The position numbers and the translations under genes were made by a program. Shown here in pieces: positions 8,198 through 17,863 of a stretch of DNA of 64,000 bases (the first letter of the stretch is position 1; each line of letters opens with the position of its first letter). Below the pieces are notes generated by a model that saw only the letters and a program-made list of their open reading frames with translations, was not told the origin of the DNA and searched no databases. This DNA comes from JAIBDK01 sp965261915. GTDB lineage: Bacteria > Pseudomonadota > Gammaproteobacteria > Arenicellales > Poriferihabitantaceae. The stretch is taken from contig CBDHDW010000013.1 of NCBI GenBank assembly GCA_965261915.1, positions 1,054,001-1,118,000 on the forward strand, written 5' to 3'.

Positions 8198-9454
8198 ATG
8201 ACCACGCAAAATCCCCGCATCACTGTGAATAATATTCAGTACAAATGGCCCGAAAAACCGGTTGTTATTGTTTGTATCGACGGTTCAGAACCCGACTATA
8301 TAGAAGAAGCCGTTGCCGCAGGTGTAATGCCATGGATGAAGTCAATGCTGCACAATCAGGGCACAGATTTACGCGGACATTGCATCGTACCCAGTTTCAC
8401 CAACCCCAACAATATGTCTATCGTAACGGGCGTACCACCAAGCGTCCACGGCATTTGCGGTAATTTCTATTTTGACAGGGAAAATCAGGTTGAAGTCATG
8501 ATGAATGAACCATCACTACTGCGAACACCCACAATTTTCAAGGCATTTCAGGATGCCGGCGCCAAGGTCGCCATTGTTACCGCCAAAGACAAACTCCGTC
8601 GCTTACTCGGTAATGAGCTTGCGTTCGGAGAAGACGGTGCGATTTGTTTCTCATCCGAGAAAGCCGATGAGGCCAATATTGCTGATAACGGAATAGAAGG
8701 CGTAGTTGATATGGTGGGTCAGGCAGTGCCCTCTGTGTACAGTGCAGACCTTTCCGAATTCATTTTCGCAGCGGGGGTAAGACTCATGGAGTCTGTTCGG
8801 CCAGACATCATGTATTTATCTACTACGGACTACATCCAGCACAAATTCGCACCCGGCTCCGATGGTGCGAACCAGTTTTACGCAATGATGGATGGATACT
8901 GGAGTCAGCTGGACGCGGCGGGTGCCACGATCGGTTTAACTGCAGACCATGGCATGAACGCGAAACACAAGGCAGACGGTACACCCAACGTGATCTACCT
9001 CCAGGATCATGTCGATGAGGCACTTGGTTCAGCTAAGGCCCGCGTGATTTTACCGATCACTGACCCCTACGTTGTGCATCATGGTGCTTTGGGATCATTT
9101 GCAACGGTCTATCTTGATGACCTTTCAATACAAAACCAATTGCTGGAAACGCTGGCTAAAATCCCGGGAATTGAAGAGGCGCTAAGCAATTCCCAGGCTT
9201 GTGAGAAATTCCTGTTGTCACCTGACCGTATCGGTGACCTGGTTTTGGTTTCTGAAATCAACACCGTTATCGGCACGAGTGCGTCCAGACATGATTTATC
9301 CGGGCTTGAAGTCCCTTTGCGTTCGCATGGCGGTATTAGTGAACAAACAGTTCCGATCATCCTCAATAGAAAAGTTGAAAACCTGCCGGATAGACAGCTG
9401 AGAAACTACGACGTATTTAATATTGCACTCAATCACGCAGTAAACGCGTCCTAA
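8198..9454 (+). CDS. phnA: Phosphonoacetate hydrolase
   Basis: This 418-residue alkaline-phosphatase superfamily enzyme hydrolyses the C-P bond of phosphonoacetate to acetate and phosphate. Metal and catalytic motifs are in place: VCIDGSEPDY (Asp28), the catalytic Thr68 in PSFTNPNNMS, STTDYIQH (Asp211/His215), TADHGMN (Asp250/His251), and a C-terminal His in RSHGG. The start is preceded by an AAGGA ribosome site (CTACAAGGACAACCCATG). It stands alone, divergent from cobQ, without the phosphonopyruvate- or aminoethylphosphonate-pathway genes or a LysR regulator often found with phnA. The gene name phnA is also used for an unrelated protein. Confidence 0.92.
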   Translation: MTTQNPRITVNNIQYKWPEKPVVIVCIDGSEPDYIEEAVAAGVMPWMKSMLHNQGTDLRGHCIVPSFTNPNNMSIVTGVPPSVHGICGNFYFDRENQVEVMMNEPSLLRTPTIFKAFQDAGAKVAIVTAKDKLRRLLGNELAFGEDGAICFSSEKADEANIADNGIEGVVDMVGQAVPSVYSADLSEFIFAAGVRLMESVRPDIMYLSTTDYIQHKFAPGSDGANQFYAMMDGYWSQLDAAGATIGLTADHGMNAKHKADGTPNVIYLQDHVDEALGSAKARVILPITDPYVVHHGALGSFATVYLDDLSIQNQLLETLAKIPGIEEALSNSQACEKFLLSPDRIGDLVLVSEINTVIGTSASRHDLSGLEVPLRSHGGISEQTVPIILNRKVENLPDRQLRNYDVFNIALNHAVNAS

Positions 9455-9670
9455 TCTAATTTTGTCATTATATTAAAATTTTGAATCCTCGAAAAATGCG
9501 TATCGCCGATGAAATGGTTGACGGTGAAAACGACTCTTTCGCCTGCTTCCCATGACAACCCTTTTCCAGGTTATCTGTAAAATCAATCGGGGTTTCTCAA
9601 ATGCAAATGCGAAATGAGGCAACCCTGTACACAACAGTGCAGCGCCCGGTAACTGGCTAACCAATATACC

Positions 9671-11299
9671 CTATCCCATCTCTCTCAACACTCTGCGAAT
9701 TACTTTTCCGGTTGTTGTCAGCGGGAAATCATCAATATATGCGATTTCTCTGGGATATTCATGCGCTGACAATCTTGTTTTAACCCAATTCATCAGATCT
9801 TTGGAAAGCGCGTCTGATGCCTTGTATTCGGAATTCAATTTAACGAATGCCTTAACGATTTCAGTTCGCAGGTCATCCGGTTTTCCGACAACGGCAGACA
9901 TGGCAACAGCCGGGTGACCAAGCAGGCAGTTTTCTATTTCAGCCGGGCCAATACGGTAACCTGAAGAAGTGATAACGTCATCATCGCGTCCAATAAACTG
10001 AATGGCACCGCTTTCAACGAACATTCCGGTATCACCGGTTAACAACCAATCCTTGAAATATTTTTCACTGGTTTTTTCAGGACTATTCCAATATCCCAAA
10101 AACATCACCGGGTTTTTACCTTTAACAGCAATTTGCCCCGGTTCCCCAACAGACAGTATCTCACCGGATTCTGATATGACCTGCACATCGTGACCGGGAG
10201 CCGCAAACCCCATAACTCCAGGCTCGGGTGGCTGCAAAATTCCGCAGGAAGATACGATCATATTACATTCTGTTTGACCATAAAACTCATTGATCCAAAT
10301 CCCAAACACCGATTCTCCCCACTCCAGCAACTCTGCTCCCAGCGATTCTCCTGCGCTGGCAATGCTCCGCATTGGTTTATGTAACGATTGACTGTGTTCG
10401 GGCGCCATACGCATCATTTTCAGCGCCGTGGGCGGCAAAAAGGCATTTCGAATACCGTGTTTATTAATAAACTTGAACGCCGCTTCTCCGTCAAATTTAT
10501 CCATTCTCCCAGACACTACCGGAACCCCGTGGTGCAAGCCGGGCATCAGGACATCCATTAAACCGCCAATCCACGCCCAGTCGGCAGGTGTCCAGAGTTT
10601 ATCTCCGGGCTGGGGCAGGAAATCGTGGCTCATTTCTACGCCTGGCAGATGACCCAACAATGTTCTATGCGCGTGTAGCGCCCCTTTTGGATTTCCGGTT
10701 GTTCCAGAGGTATAAATGATCAGTGCAGGGGTTTCTGATGAAGTGTCCGCAACATTATAGGCATTACTGTAGTCTGAAATCACTTCATTGAGCTTAACGA
10801 TAGCTGATCCACCGCTAAGTTCATCTATTTCGTCGATGCATAGCACCTGTTCGAGACTGGTTAGCGCTTCTCGAATACCCGTAATCTTCTCCACCCCGGC
10901 AGAATTCGTTATGATGACTTTGGCAGCAGAATCAGCTAAGCGGTACTCAAGCGCTTCTTCCCCAAAAAGAGTAAACATGGGTATGGAAATCGCAGCAATT
11001 TTCCATGCTGCGATATGGGCTATGGCTGTCCATGGATGCTGCGGCAGTAAAATGGCAACCCGGTCTCCCTTCTGTACGTTCAAATCTGAAAGCAGATTAG
11101 CCAGCCGATTAGACTTTATCCTGAGTGATTCGTAGGTTATTTCCTCTATTATTTCACCATCATCATGAATAATCGCAACCTGCTCAGGTTTCTCGTTCGC
11201 CAATCGATCGCAAACGTCAACCCCAATATTAAAATGATCAGGTATTCTCCAGGCAAAATCGTCGCGTACCGCCGGTAAAGAATGTCCTTTAGTCAGCAT
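9671..11299 (-). CDS. AMP-dependent acyl-CoA synthetase (MACS/acetyl-CoA synthetase-like)
   Basis: The product activates a carboxylic acid to its acyl-CoA via an acyl-adenylate. ANL-superfamily motifs are present: the P-loop-like IIYTSGTTGNPKGALHAH, NEFYGQTECN (A5), LLTGDTG (A7) and the C-terminal lysine motif TTTGKVIRR (A10). I choose the ATG at 11299 (542 residues), 4 bp after the upstream stop codon. The longer frame starting at 11356 would overlap the dehydrogenase gene by about 50 bp. It is the last gene of the icmF-dehydrogenase-synthetase run. Substrate is unknown; short or branched acids such as butyrate or isobutyrate would fit the operon. Confidence 0.9.
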   Translation of the reverse strand: MLTKGHSLPAVRDDFAWRIPDHFNIGVDVCDRLANEKPEQVAIIHDDGEIIEEITYESLRIKSNRLANLLSDLNVQKGDRVAILLPQHPWTAIAHIAAWKIAAISIPMFTLFGEEALEYRLADSAAKVIITNSAGVEKITGIREALTSLEQVLCIDEIDELSGGSAIVKLNEVISDYSNAYNVADTSSETPALIIYTSGTTGNPKGALHAHRTLLGHLPGVEMSHDFLPQPGDKLWTPADWAWIGGLMDVLMPGLHHGVPVVSGRMDKFDGEAAFKFINKHGIRNAFLPPTALKMMRMAPEHSQSLHKPMRSIASAGESLGAELLEWGESVFGIWINEFYGQTECNMIVSSCGILQPPEPGVMGFAAPGHDVQVISESGEILSVGEPGQIAVKGKNPVMFLGYWNSPEKTSEKYFKDWLLTGDTGMFVESGAIQFIGRDDDVITSSGYRIGPAEIENCLLGHPAVAMSAVVGKPDDLRTEIVKAFVKLNSEYKASDALSKDLMNWVKTRLSAHEYPREIAYIDDFPLTTTGKVIRRVLREMG

Positions 11300-11303
11300 C
11301 CGG

Positions 11304-12152
11304 CTAATACCGGTAAAAGCCCTTACCGGTTTTTCTGCCAAGTTGATTGGCATCAACCATTTTCACCAACAATGGGCACGGTCGGAATTTCGGGTCACCC
11401 ATACCATCCTGCAGCACCCTGAGGACAGAAAGCACCACATCAAGTCCAATTAAATCCGCTAGCGCAAGGGGACCAATAGGATGGTTCATTCCCAGTTTCA
11501 TAATTTCGTCAATCGCTTCCGGTTCTGCGATATTTTCATGAAGGGTAAAAATGGCTTCGTTTATCATGGGTATGAGTATTCGATTAGAAACAAATCCGGG
11601 ACTGTCATTGGCCATGACAGGAACCTTTGCCAATTCCACAGCGAGGTCTTTTGTAATTTTACAAGTGGCATCGTCTGTCTGGTGAGCACGAATAATCTCA
11701 ACCAATTGCATCAACGGCACCGGGTTCATGAAATGCATCCCGATTACCTGATTTGGCCGATGGGTCTGTGCAGCCAGTTTAGTCAATGATATAGAAGAAG
11801 TATTCGAGGCAATTACCGTATTCTTTGGGCAAATCTGATCGATCTCACGCAGTATGGAAAATTTGGTTTCAGGGATTTCCGTCGCCGCCTCAATCACAAA
11901 TTCCGCTTTGCTTAAAGCAGACAAAGACTTCGCCGTTGTGATATTTGACAGCGCTGCCATTTTCCCTGGCTCGTCAATCAGCGACTTCTTGATCAATCGG
12001 TCCAGGCTGTTTTCAATGGTTTTCAGTCCTTTTGCAATGGCATCGTCAGAAACATCAATCAGGGTAACCTGAAAGGCGGATGTGGCAAAAACCTGAGCAA
12101 TGCCATTTCCCATGGTGCCCGCACCAATGACACCGATCTGTTTGGTATTCAT
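11304..12152 (-). CDS. 3-hydroxybutyryl-CoA dehydrogenase
   Basis: This 282-residue NAD(P)-dependent enzyme interconverts (S)-3-hydroxyacyl-CoA and 3-oxoacyl-CoA. The Rossmann motif GAGTMGNG is at residues 10-17, the catalytic His is in GMHFMNPV, and the C-terminal 3HCDH domain ends with DANQLGRKTGKGFY. It is single-function, the length of PaaH/Hbd proteins, without an enoyl-CoA hydratase domain. It lies 49 bp after icmF and 4 bp before the acyl-CoA synthetase start, consistent with one transcript. In the operon it would handle the butyryl-CoA branch produced by IcmF. Confidence 0.93.
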   Translation of the reverse strand: MNTKQIGVIGAGTMGNGIAQVFATSAFQVTLIDVSDDAIAKGLKTIENSLDRLIKKSLIDEPGKMAALSNITTAKSLSALSKAEFVIEAATEIPETKFSILREIDQICPKNTVIASNTSSISLTKLAAQTHRPNQVIGMHFMNPVPLMQLVEIIRAHQTDDATCKITKDLAVELAKVPVMANDSPGFVSNRILIPMINEAIFTLHENIAEPEAIDEIMKLGMNHPIGPLALADLIGLDVVLSVLRVLQDGMGDPKFRPCPLLVKMVDANQLGRKTGKGFYRY

Positions 12153-12201
12153 ATTAATATTTCTCTAAACTTTTTGGTAACTTCTGGATATATCGGAGTC
12201 A

Positions 12202-15200
12202 CTACATGTTGCGTCGATACTGCCCACCAACCTCATACAATGCATTTGAAATTTGCCCGAGAGAACAATGCTTCACCGCATACATAAGTTGTTCAAAAAT
12301 ATTTTCATTGTTTATGGCCGCCTGCCGTACCCTTTCCAAAGCTTCCGACGAATAAGACTGATGTTCACTCTGGAACGCCCGCAATCGACTGATCTGGCTT
12401 TGCTTCTCTTCATCGGTTGAACGCGTTAGAGCAATCGATGTTGCAACCGGTTCTGAGTTCGGATTTAGAAAAGTATTCACGCCCACTATCGGCAAATTGC
12501 CGTCGTGTTTTCGATGCTCGTAGTACATCGACTGATCCTGAATCTTGCCTCGCTGATACCCGGTTTCCATTGCGCCCAATACGCCGCCACGTTCGGAAAT
12601 ACGTTCAAATTCACACAGCACCGCTTCTTCAAGCAGATCGGTTAGCTCATCAATGATGAAACTCCCCTGATTCGGGTTTTCATTCATGGCCAGCCCCCAC
12701 TCCTTGTTAATGATTAACTGAATTGCCAGAGCCCGACGAACCGAGTCATCGGTAGGTGTCGTTATTGCTTCGTCAAACGCATTGGTATGCAGGCTATTGC
12801 AATTGTCATAAATCGCAATCAGCGCCTGCAATGTCGTGCGGATATCATTAAAGTCAATTTCCTGGGCATGCAATGACCTTCCGGATGTTTGGATGTGATA
12901 CTTGAGTTTTTGCGAACGTTCATTAGCGCCATATCTGTCGCGCATTGCCACGGACCAGATTCGTCTGGCGACCCGCCCCATGACCGTGTACTCGGGGCAC
13001 ATGCCATTACTAAAGAAAAATGATAAATTTGCTGCGAAATCATCAATTTTCATCCCTCGTGCCAGGTACGCCTCAACAAAGGTAAACCCGTTAGCCAGCG
13101 TAAATGCCAATTGACTAATGGGATTCGCTCCGGCTTCCGCAATGTGATATCCCGATATCGATACAGAGTAAAAATTTCGGATTTGGTTTTGGATAAAATA
13201 CTCCTGAATATCGCCCATCAGCTTTAAGGCAAACTCTGTCGAAAAAATGCACGTGTTTTGGCCCTGATCTTCCTTCAGAATATCTGCCTGCACGGTACCC
13301 CTCACACTCGCCAAAGCCGATGCGCGGAGTTTTTCGGATTCGACCTGATCCGGCTCCCTGCGATGTTCAGACGCAAACACCGCATGCTGTTGTTGAATGG
13401 CCGTATTCAGAAACATGGCCAGAATAATCGGTGCAGGACCATTAATGGTCATCGAAACAGAAGTCGTCGGATGACAAAGATCAAAACCGTCATACAGCAG
13501 TTTCATATCTTCCAGAGTTGCAATGGAAACACCCGAATTGCCCACCTTGCCATAGATATCCGGTCGCTCATCAGGGTCACATCCATATAATGTTACGGAA
13601 TCAAAAGCGGTAGAAAGTCGCTTTGCTTCGCCGTGTTCTGACAGGTTCTTAAAGCGTTTGTTGGTTCGATAAGCATCACCTTCTCCAGCAAACATCCGGG
13701 TTGGAGCTTCATTATCGCGCTTGAAAGGAAACACCCCCGAGGTAAACGGAAATCGCCCGGGCAAATTATCCAGCATCATCCATTTTGCCAATTCACCGTG
13801 ATCGGTAAATTTGGGTAACGCTACCCGATTTACTGTCGAACCAGACAGCGACTCCCTGGTTAAATCGTATTCTATTTCCCGATCCCGGATTTGTACTGAA
13901 TATCGACTTCCAGCGAAATCCTCAACCGTTTGTTGCCAACGATCGAGTTGATCTCGAAGAGACCGATCCAACAGCTTGGTTTTTTCCACGATCAGCTTAC
14001 TCATTGCTGGGTTTTCAGGCTCACCAGCAGATACCAACATGGCTTGCGCGGCCTTTAACTGTTGTACCGATCCGGCTAGACTGGACTGTTCCAGCGCAGC
14101 CTGTCGATATTGTCGAATGGCGTGCGCAATTTCAGCCAGGTAACGTATGTTTTGTTCGGGAATAATCTTGTTTTGGTCAGACGACATGCGGATATTCGTC
14201 GACGACAATCGGTTCTTTCCCGATTGCAAACCCAACTTTTCCAATCGAATGAGTATCTCCAGGAAGACAGCAGTCATCCCATCGTCATTAAAACGTGAGG
14301 CGATAGTTCCAAAAACAGGCATATCCTCCGCTCGAGACGAGAAATCTTCACGGTTACGCTGTACCTGCTTGCAAACATCCCGCCACGCATCAGCCGCTCC
14401 CTTACGGTCAAATTTGTTGATTGCAACAACATCAGCAAAATCCAGCATATCGATTTTCTCCAGTTGGGATTGCGCCCCAAATTCAGGCGTCATTACATAC
14501 AGGGAACAATCGACAAGCTCAGAAATCGCGGTATCCCCCTGACCTATGCCCGGGGTTTCGACAATGATCAAATCAAAGCCCGCCGCCTTACACAACGTTA
14601 TCATCTCAGGTACATAGTCAGGGACTTCCGATGCACTCTCCCTTGTTGCAACAGACCGCATAAATAGATGCGGATGATTGATTGCATTCATACGAATACG
14701 ATCACCCAAAAGGGCACCACCGGTACGTCTGCGTGTGGGATCGACCGCTAAAATTGCGATTTTCAATCTATCAGACAAACCCAGTCGAAAACGCAGAATT
14801 AGCTCGTCAGTCAACGAGGATTTTCCAGCGCCCCCTGTCCCGGTGATCCCAAGAACAGGGATCGTGCGTCGGCAATTTTCAGAAAAGTGACGTATTTCCC
14901 GACTCAGCTGATCCGATACTGTGCCAGATTCAATAGCAGATAAAGCATGAGATAGAGCACGCAAATCATTGTTTTCTATTGATTTTATACTATCAGGTGC
15001 ATCAATGGATGGATCGAACTGACTTAGCGCAATGGTATTTTCAATCATTCCCTGCAGACCAAGCTGCTGTCCATCTTCTGGGGTATAGATTCGAGTTACC
15101 CCATACTCTTCAAGAATCGCTTTCTCTTCGGGAACAATGACACCGCCTCCACCTGCAAATACACGTATCTTTTCACCTCCCCTGTTACGCAGCATATCCA

Positions 15201-15468
15201 CCATATACTTCAAATATTCGACATGGCCGCCCTGATACGAACTAATAGCAATACCATGCGCGTCCTCCTGTAGTGCCGCATCCACGATTTCTGCGACCGA
15301 ACGATTATGTCCCAGATGAATCACTTCGACCCCCTGAGATTGCAATATTCGCCGCATGATATTGATTGCAGCATCGTGTCCGTCAAACAGGCTCGCCGCG
15401 GTAACAAACCGCAAATTTTTTACAGCTGATGCGAGAACCTGATTTTTAGACAGTGCTGCTTTTCCCAC
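12202..15468 (-). CDS. icmF: Fused isobutyryl-CoA mutase IcmF (B12 domain, G-protein chaperone, mutase)
   Basis: This 1088-residue single polypeptide interconverts isobutyryl-CoA and n-butyryl-CoA using adenosylcobalamin. Order of domains: an N-terminal B12-binding domain with DGHDAA at residues 29-34 (His31 as lower ligand); a MeaB-like GTPase with P-loop GTGGAGKSS at about 210-218 and later NKFD; and a C-terminal methylmalonyl-CoA-mutase-type barrel (TRMFAGEGDAYRTN, TSVSMTINGPAPIILAMF). This order is diagnostic of IcmF rather than Mcm. Start is GTG preceded by GAGGAAAT. It is transcribed divergently from a merR gene with a perfect palindrome between them. It heads an operon with a 3-hydroxyacyl-CoA dehydrogenase and an acyl-CoA synthetase. 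Confidence 0.95.
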   Translation of the reverse strand: MGKAALSKNQVLASAVKNLRFVTAASLFDGHDAAINIMRRILQSQGVEVIHLGHNRSVAEIVDAALQEDAHGIAISSYQGGHVEYLKYMVDMLRNRGGEKIRVFAGGGGVIVPEEKAILEEYGVTRIYTPEDGQQLGLQGMIENTIALSQFDPSIDAPDSIKSIENNDLRALSHALSAIESGTVSDQLSREIRHFSENCRRTIPVLGITGTGGAGKSSLTDELILRFRLGLSDRLKIAILAVDPTRRRTGGALLGDRIRMNAINHPHLFMRSVATRESASEVPDYVPEMITLCKAAGFDLIIVETPGIGQGDTAISELVDCSLYVMTPEFGAQSQLEKIDMLDFADVVAINKFDRKGAADAWRDVCKQVQRNREDFSSRAEDMPVFGTIASRFNDDGMTAVFLEILIRLEKLGLQSGKNRLSSTNIRMSSDQNKIIPEQNIRYLAEIAHAIRQYRQAALEQSSLAGSVQQLKAAQAMLVSAGEPENPAMSKLIVEKTKLLDRSLRDQLDRWQQTVEDFAGSRYSVQIRDREIEYDLTRESLSGSTVNRVALPKFTDHGELAKWMMLDNLPGRFPFTSGVFPFKRDNEAPTRMFAGEGDAYRTNKRFKNLSEHGEAKRLSTAFDSVTLYGCDPDERPDIYGKVGNSGVSIATLEDMKLLYDGFDLCHPTTSVSMTINGPAPIILAMFLNTAIQQQHAVFASEHRREPDQVESEKLRASALASVRGTVQADILKEDQGQNTCIFSTEFALKLMGDIQEYFIQNQIRNFYSVSISGYHIAEAGANPISQLAFTLANGFTFVEAYLARGMKIDDFAANLSFFFSNGMCPEYTVMGRVARRIWSVAMRDRYGANERSQKLKYHIQTSGRSLHAQEIDFNDIRTTLQALIAIYDNCNSLHTNAFDEAITTPTDDSVRRALAIQLIINKEWGLAMNENPNQGSFIIDELTDLLEEAVLCEFERISERGGVLGAMETGYQRGKIQDQSMYYEHRKHDGNLPIVGVNTFLNPNSEPVATSIALTRSTDEEKQSQISRLRAFQSEHQSYSSEALERVRQAAINNENIFEQLMYAVKHCSLGQISNALYEVGGQYRRNM

Positions 15469-15542
15469 AGATATTTCCTCGGAGTTGATGTTTGGAGATG
15501 TTGTCAGGGTATAGCATTTTTACGGCGTAGACGTTACATTAC

Positions 15543-15560
15543 GTTGACGTTAACGTCAAC
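15543..15560. promoter_or_regulatory. Perfect 18-bp palindrome, probable MerR-family operator
   Basis: GTTGACGTTAACGTCAAC is an exact inverted repeat. It lies 74 bp before the icmF start and 52 bp before the merR start. LiuR-type MerR regulators of branched-chain and acyl-CoA catabolism bind TTGACGT-ACGTCAA-like sites, so this is the likely autoregulatory and operon operator. A partial additional half-site (ACGTTACATTACG) precedes it. Confidence 0.75.
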
Positions 15561-15612
15561 CTGATCACCGAAACTTCCGCTCACCTCTAACACAGCCGCG
15601 ATGCCATAAACT

Positions 15613-15993
15613 GTGAATACAAAAGCGCTTTATTCCATATCCGATTTATCGAGACATTTTGACCTTACGCCTCGAACGATACGTTTTTACGAATCCGAAG
15701 GGCTGTTGAAACCCTTACGCGAAAATAATAACCGGATTTACCAGGAGCGAGATTTAGTTCGATTAAAACTGATTTTACGCGGTAAACGTCTTGGATTTTC
15801 GCTTGCGGAGATTAAAACCACGATGGAACTGTACGATACACAACCATCCGAGGCAGCACAGCTCGAATTTGTGCTGGAAACAATCGAGTCCCATCGCCAG
15901 GAGCTAAAACAGAAACAACTGGATATTGAGAATACCTTTGCGGAAATGGAATCAGTGGCAGAGAAAATTCAACAAAAATTAGACTCAATCTGA
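15613..15993 (+). CDS. MerR-family regulator (LiuR-like)
   Basis: This 126-residue protein has an N-terminal winged HTH (YSISDLSRHFDLTPRTIRFYE) and a C-terminal dimerisation coiled coil (HRQELKQKQLDIENTF). It lacks the Cys residues of metal-sensing MerR proteins. Length and HTH sequence resemble LiuR, the MerR regulator of leucine/isovalerate and related acyl-CoA catabolism. Start is GTG. It is divergent from icmF, with a palindromic operator between. By inference it represses the icmF operon and responds to an acyl-CoA. Confidence 0.85.
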   Translation: MNTKALYSISDLSRHFDLTPRTIRFYESEGLLKPLRENNNRIYQERDLVRLKLILRGKRLGFSLAEIKTTMELYDTQPSEAAQLEFVLETIESHRQELKQKQLDIENTFAEMESVAEKIQQKLDSI

Positions 15994-16076
15994 ATCTGAA
16001 GCGCTTATGTAAGGCGATTTGCCATAAATAATGATTAATATAGCGATGGTCCGTACTCATGAGTACCGAGTTAGCC

Positions 16077-17475
16077 TCATGACACAAGCCTAAATAGCGC
16101 CATTCTATCAAGGTCTTGCCGTTGCGTGATGAATTTCGCGAAGTTTGTACGAGAATCCGTATCCAGGAGAAAATGCGGGAGGCTGCTGCGTAGCGCAGTG
16201 GCAACCACCAACTCGGACGGAGCTAGACCGGGCCGGATCGTTCGAAGCCAGGAGCCAAAAGAGTTCCAGACTAGCCGAGTGTGGCAAGATGCCAGGTAAT
16301 GAAGTAGCCCTTGAGCAACAATCCCCGCGTGTACAAAGACGTGATAAGCCTTCAGTTTTCGCTTGACGCCATCGCGATATTTTTTTGATTCCCGGTGAAG
16401 GTGCTGATTACCATTGCGTCGCTCCAATGGCTTCATTACGCTCATCCAGAAATGGTATGAAAAAGAACCGATAACATGAACCGCCTGCTTGAAGGCATGC
16501 TCTATTTTAAATCGCAGACCGTAGAGGTGAATGATATCGAGGGCCGATAATGACGTATCAGTAGACATGAGTATACAGCGTCCCCTCGTTGGGTGAACGA
16601 CAATGACAAACCGAACAATACTGCCGGTCGGTCTCCATAATAAATCATGGACTGCGTATCGGATAGCTACGTTTTTTTCGCCATAGACAGGGCTTTGAGC
16701 CTCCTCCATCAATGCGACCAACCCAACAAACAGTGATCTTGGTTTTACCTTGTCACCATACTTACGTGGCCGCCCTCTTTTTTTCGGCTGTTGCTGATGA
16801 TGCAGCTGGTAGGCAACCGCATTTGATCTGGCGCGGGTGACCAAATGATTCCCCTCATTCAAAAGCCCATTAACGACTTTCTGGCTGGCATAATAGGCGT
16901 CGGCGACAAAATAATACGGCTCCTGAATACTGACTATCGCCAGTAGACTGATCATTTTGTCGAGCAGGGTACGCCGGTCACGATTCGATAACACGGTCCC
17001 CTCATGAATCCTCGCGGCAAGCGGCACAGCGAACACGCTATTGGCGGCACGAGAAAGAATAGAGACGGCCTGAAAGGAGTGTCCCATGATGTACTCCGCT
17101 TGTATTTGACTCGGATTCCTGATGTAGCAGCTTCACAGCAGGCATCTTTTTGCCCTGTTTGGAGACCTTAATGCCGTCCCCCACCAACACGAGTCGGCCA
17201 TTCACTCGAACCAGACCAGGGAACAGTCGAAGTACAAGTTGAGACCACAATACCGTCATTGAGTCCAACTTAATGCCGGTGCTGTGGAAGTTATCCAGCA
17301 AGTTGTCATAAAACCGCCCCTGTAACCCCAGCGCCCGGACAATACTCGTCACCCCCATTCGTTCGGTACGAACCGTCAATCCCGCCACACAGACGGCGAA
17401 CCACATAAATGTCCGGGTACGAGCGCAAGCCGGGCGAAGATAAATGATTGCATCCCACCAATAGATCCACAGCAT
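16077..17475 (-). pseudogene. DDE transposase (IS4-superfamily type), frameshifted
   Basis: Two overlapping frames together make one transposase of about 460 residues. The N-terminal part (17475 down to about 17095) ends normally at KLLHQESESNT. The rest continues in another frame through QAEYIMGHSFQAVSIL to the stop at 16077. One base appears lost near 17100. Transposase features include the DGIKVSKQGKKMP segment (first catalytic Asp), FVADAYYAS (second Asp) and GLRFKIEHAFKQ (Glu, the YREK-like region). I cannot assign the exact IS family. Element ends and target duplication were not clear. A programmed frameshift is possible but no typical slippery motif is evident. Confidence 0.7.
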
Positions 17476-17523
17476 AGACAGTGTCCTTTTGACAAACTAA
17501 CATACCATGTATATGCTATATCA

Positions 17524-17835
17524 ATGACAAAGAAAAGGCTCGCACAAATTGAACGGCGTATGACAAAGATCAAAGGTGACATAGCATTACTGGGCGCTAT
17601 GCGCCCTGGATCGTTGACGAAGCAATACAAGGACCGGGAGAGTCAGACTTGGCCTTATTATCAGGTCAGCTATACACTGGATATGAAGAGCCGGACGGAG
17701 TATATTCGCAAGGAATTTGTAGGCGATATACGCGGCCAGATAAGTAACTATAAACGGTTCAAGAAGCTCAATGCACAATGGGTGGCGCTGAGTATTGAGC
17801 ACTCAAAGTTATCAATGAAACTCAAGCAAGCGTAG
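17524..17835 (+). CDS. DUF6788-type small basic protein
   Basis: This 103-residue protein has the DUF6788 pattern: an N-terminal QIERRMTKIKGDI helix, MRPGSLTKQYKD, a YYQVSYT segment, then SRTEYIRKEFVGDIR and a Lys-rich C-terminal helix. These small proteins are commonly found next to transposase genes and their function is unknown; a nucleic-acid role is only a guess from the charge. It begins 48 bp from the start of the frameshifted transposase gene, on the opposite strand, and may be a passenger of that element. Confidence 0.7.
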   Translation: MTKKRLAQIERRMTKIKGDIALLGAMRPGSLTKQYKDRESQTWPYYQVSYTLDMKSRTEYIRKEFVGDIRGQISNYKRFKKLNAQWVALSIEHSKLSMKLKQA

Positions 17836-17863
17836 TGATTACAACGGGAAGCAAGCAAAAATC

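Noticed and set aside
16077..17475. Programmed frameshift in the IS4-superfamily-type transposase
   Set aside because: No slippery heptamer was visible at the junction; a one-base loss is simpler, though not proven.
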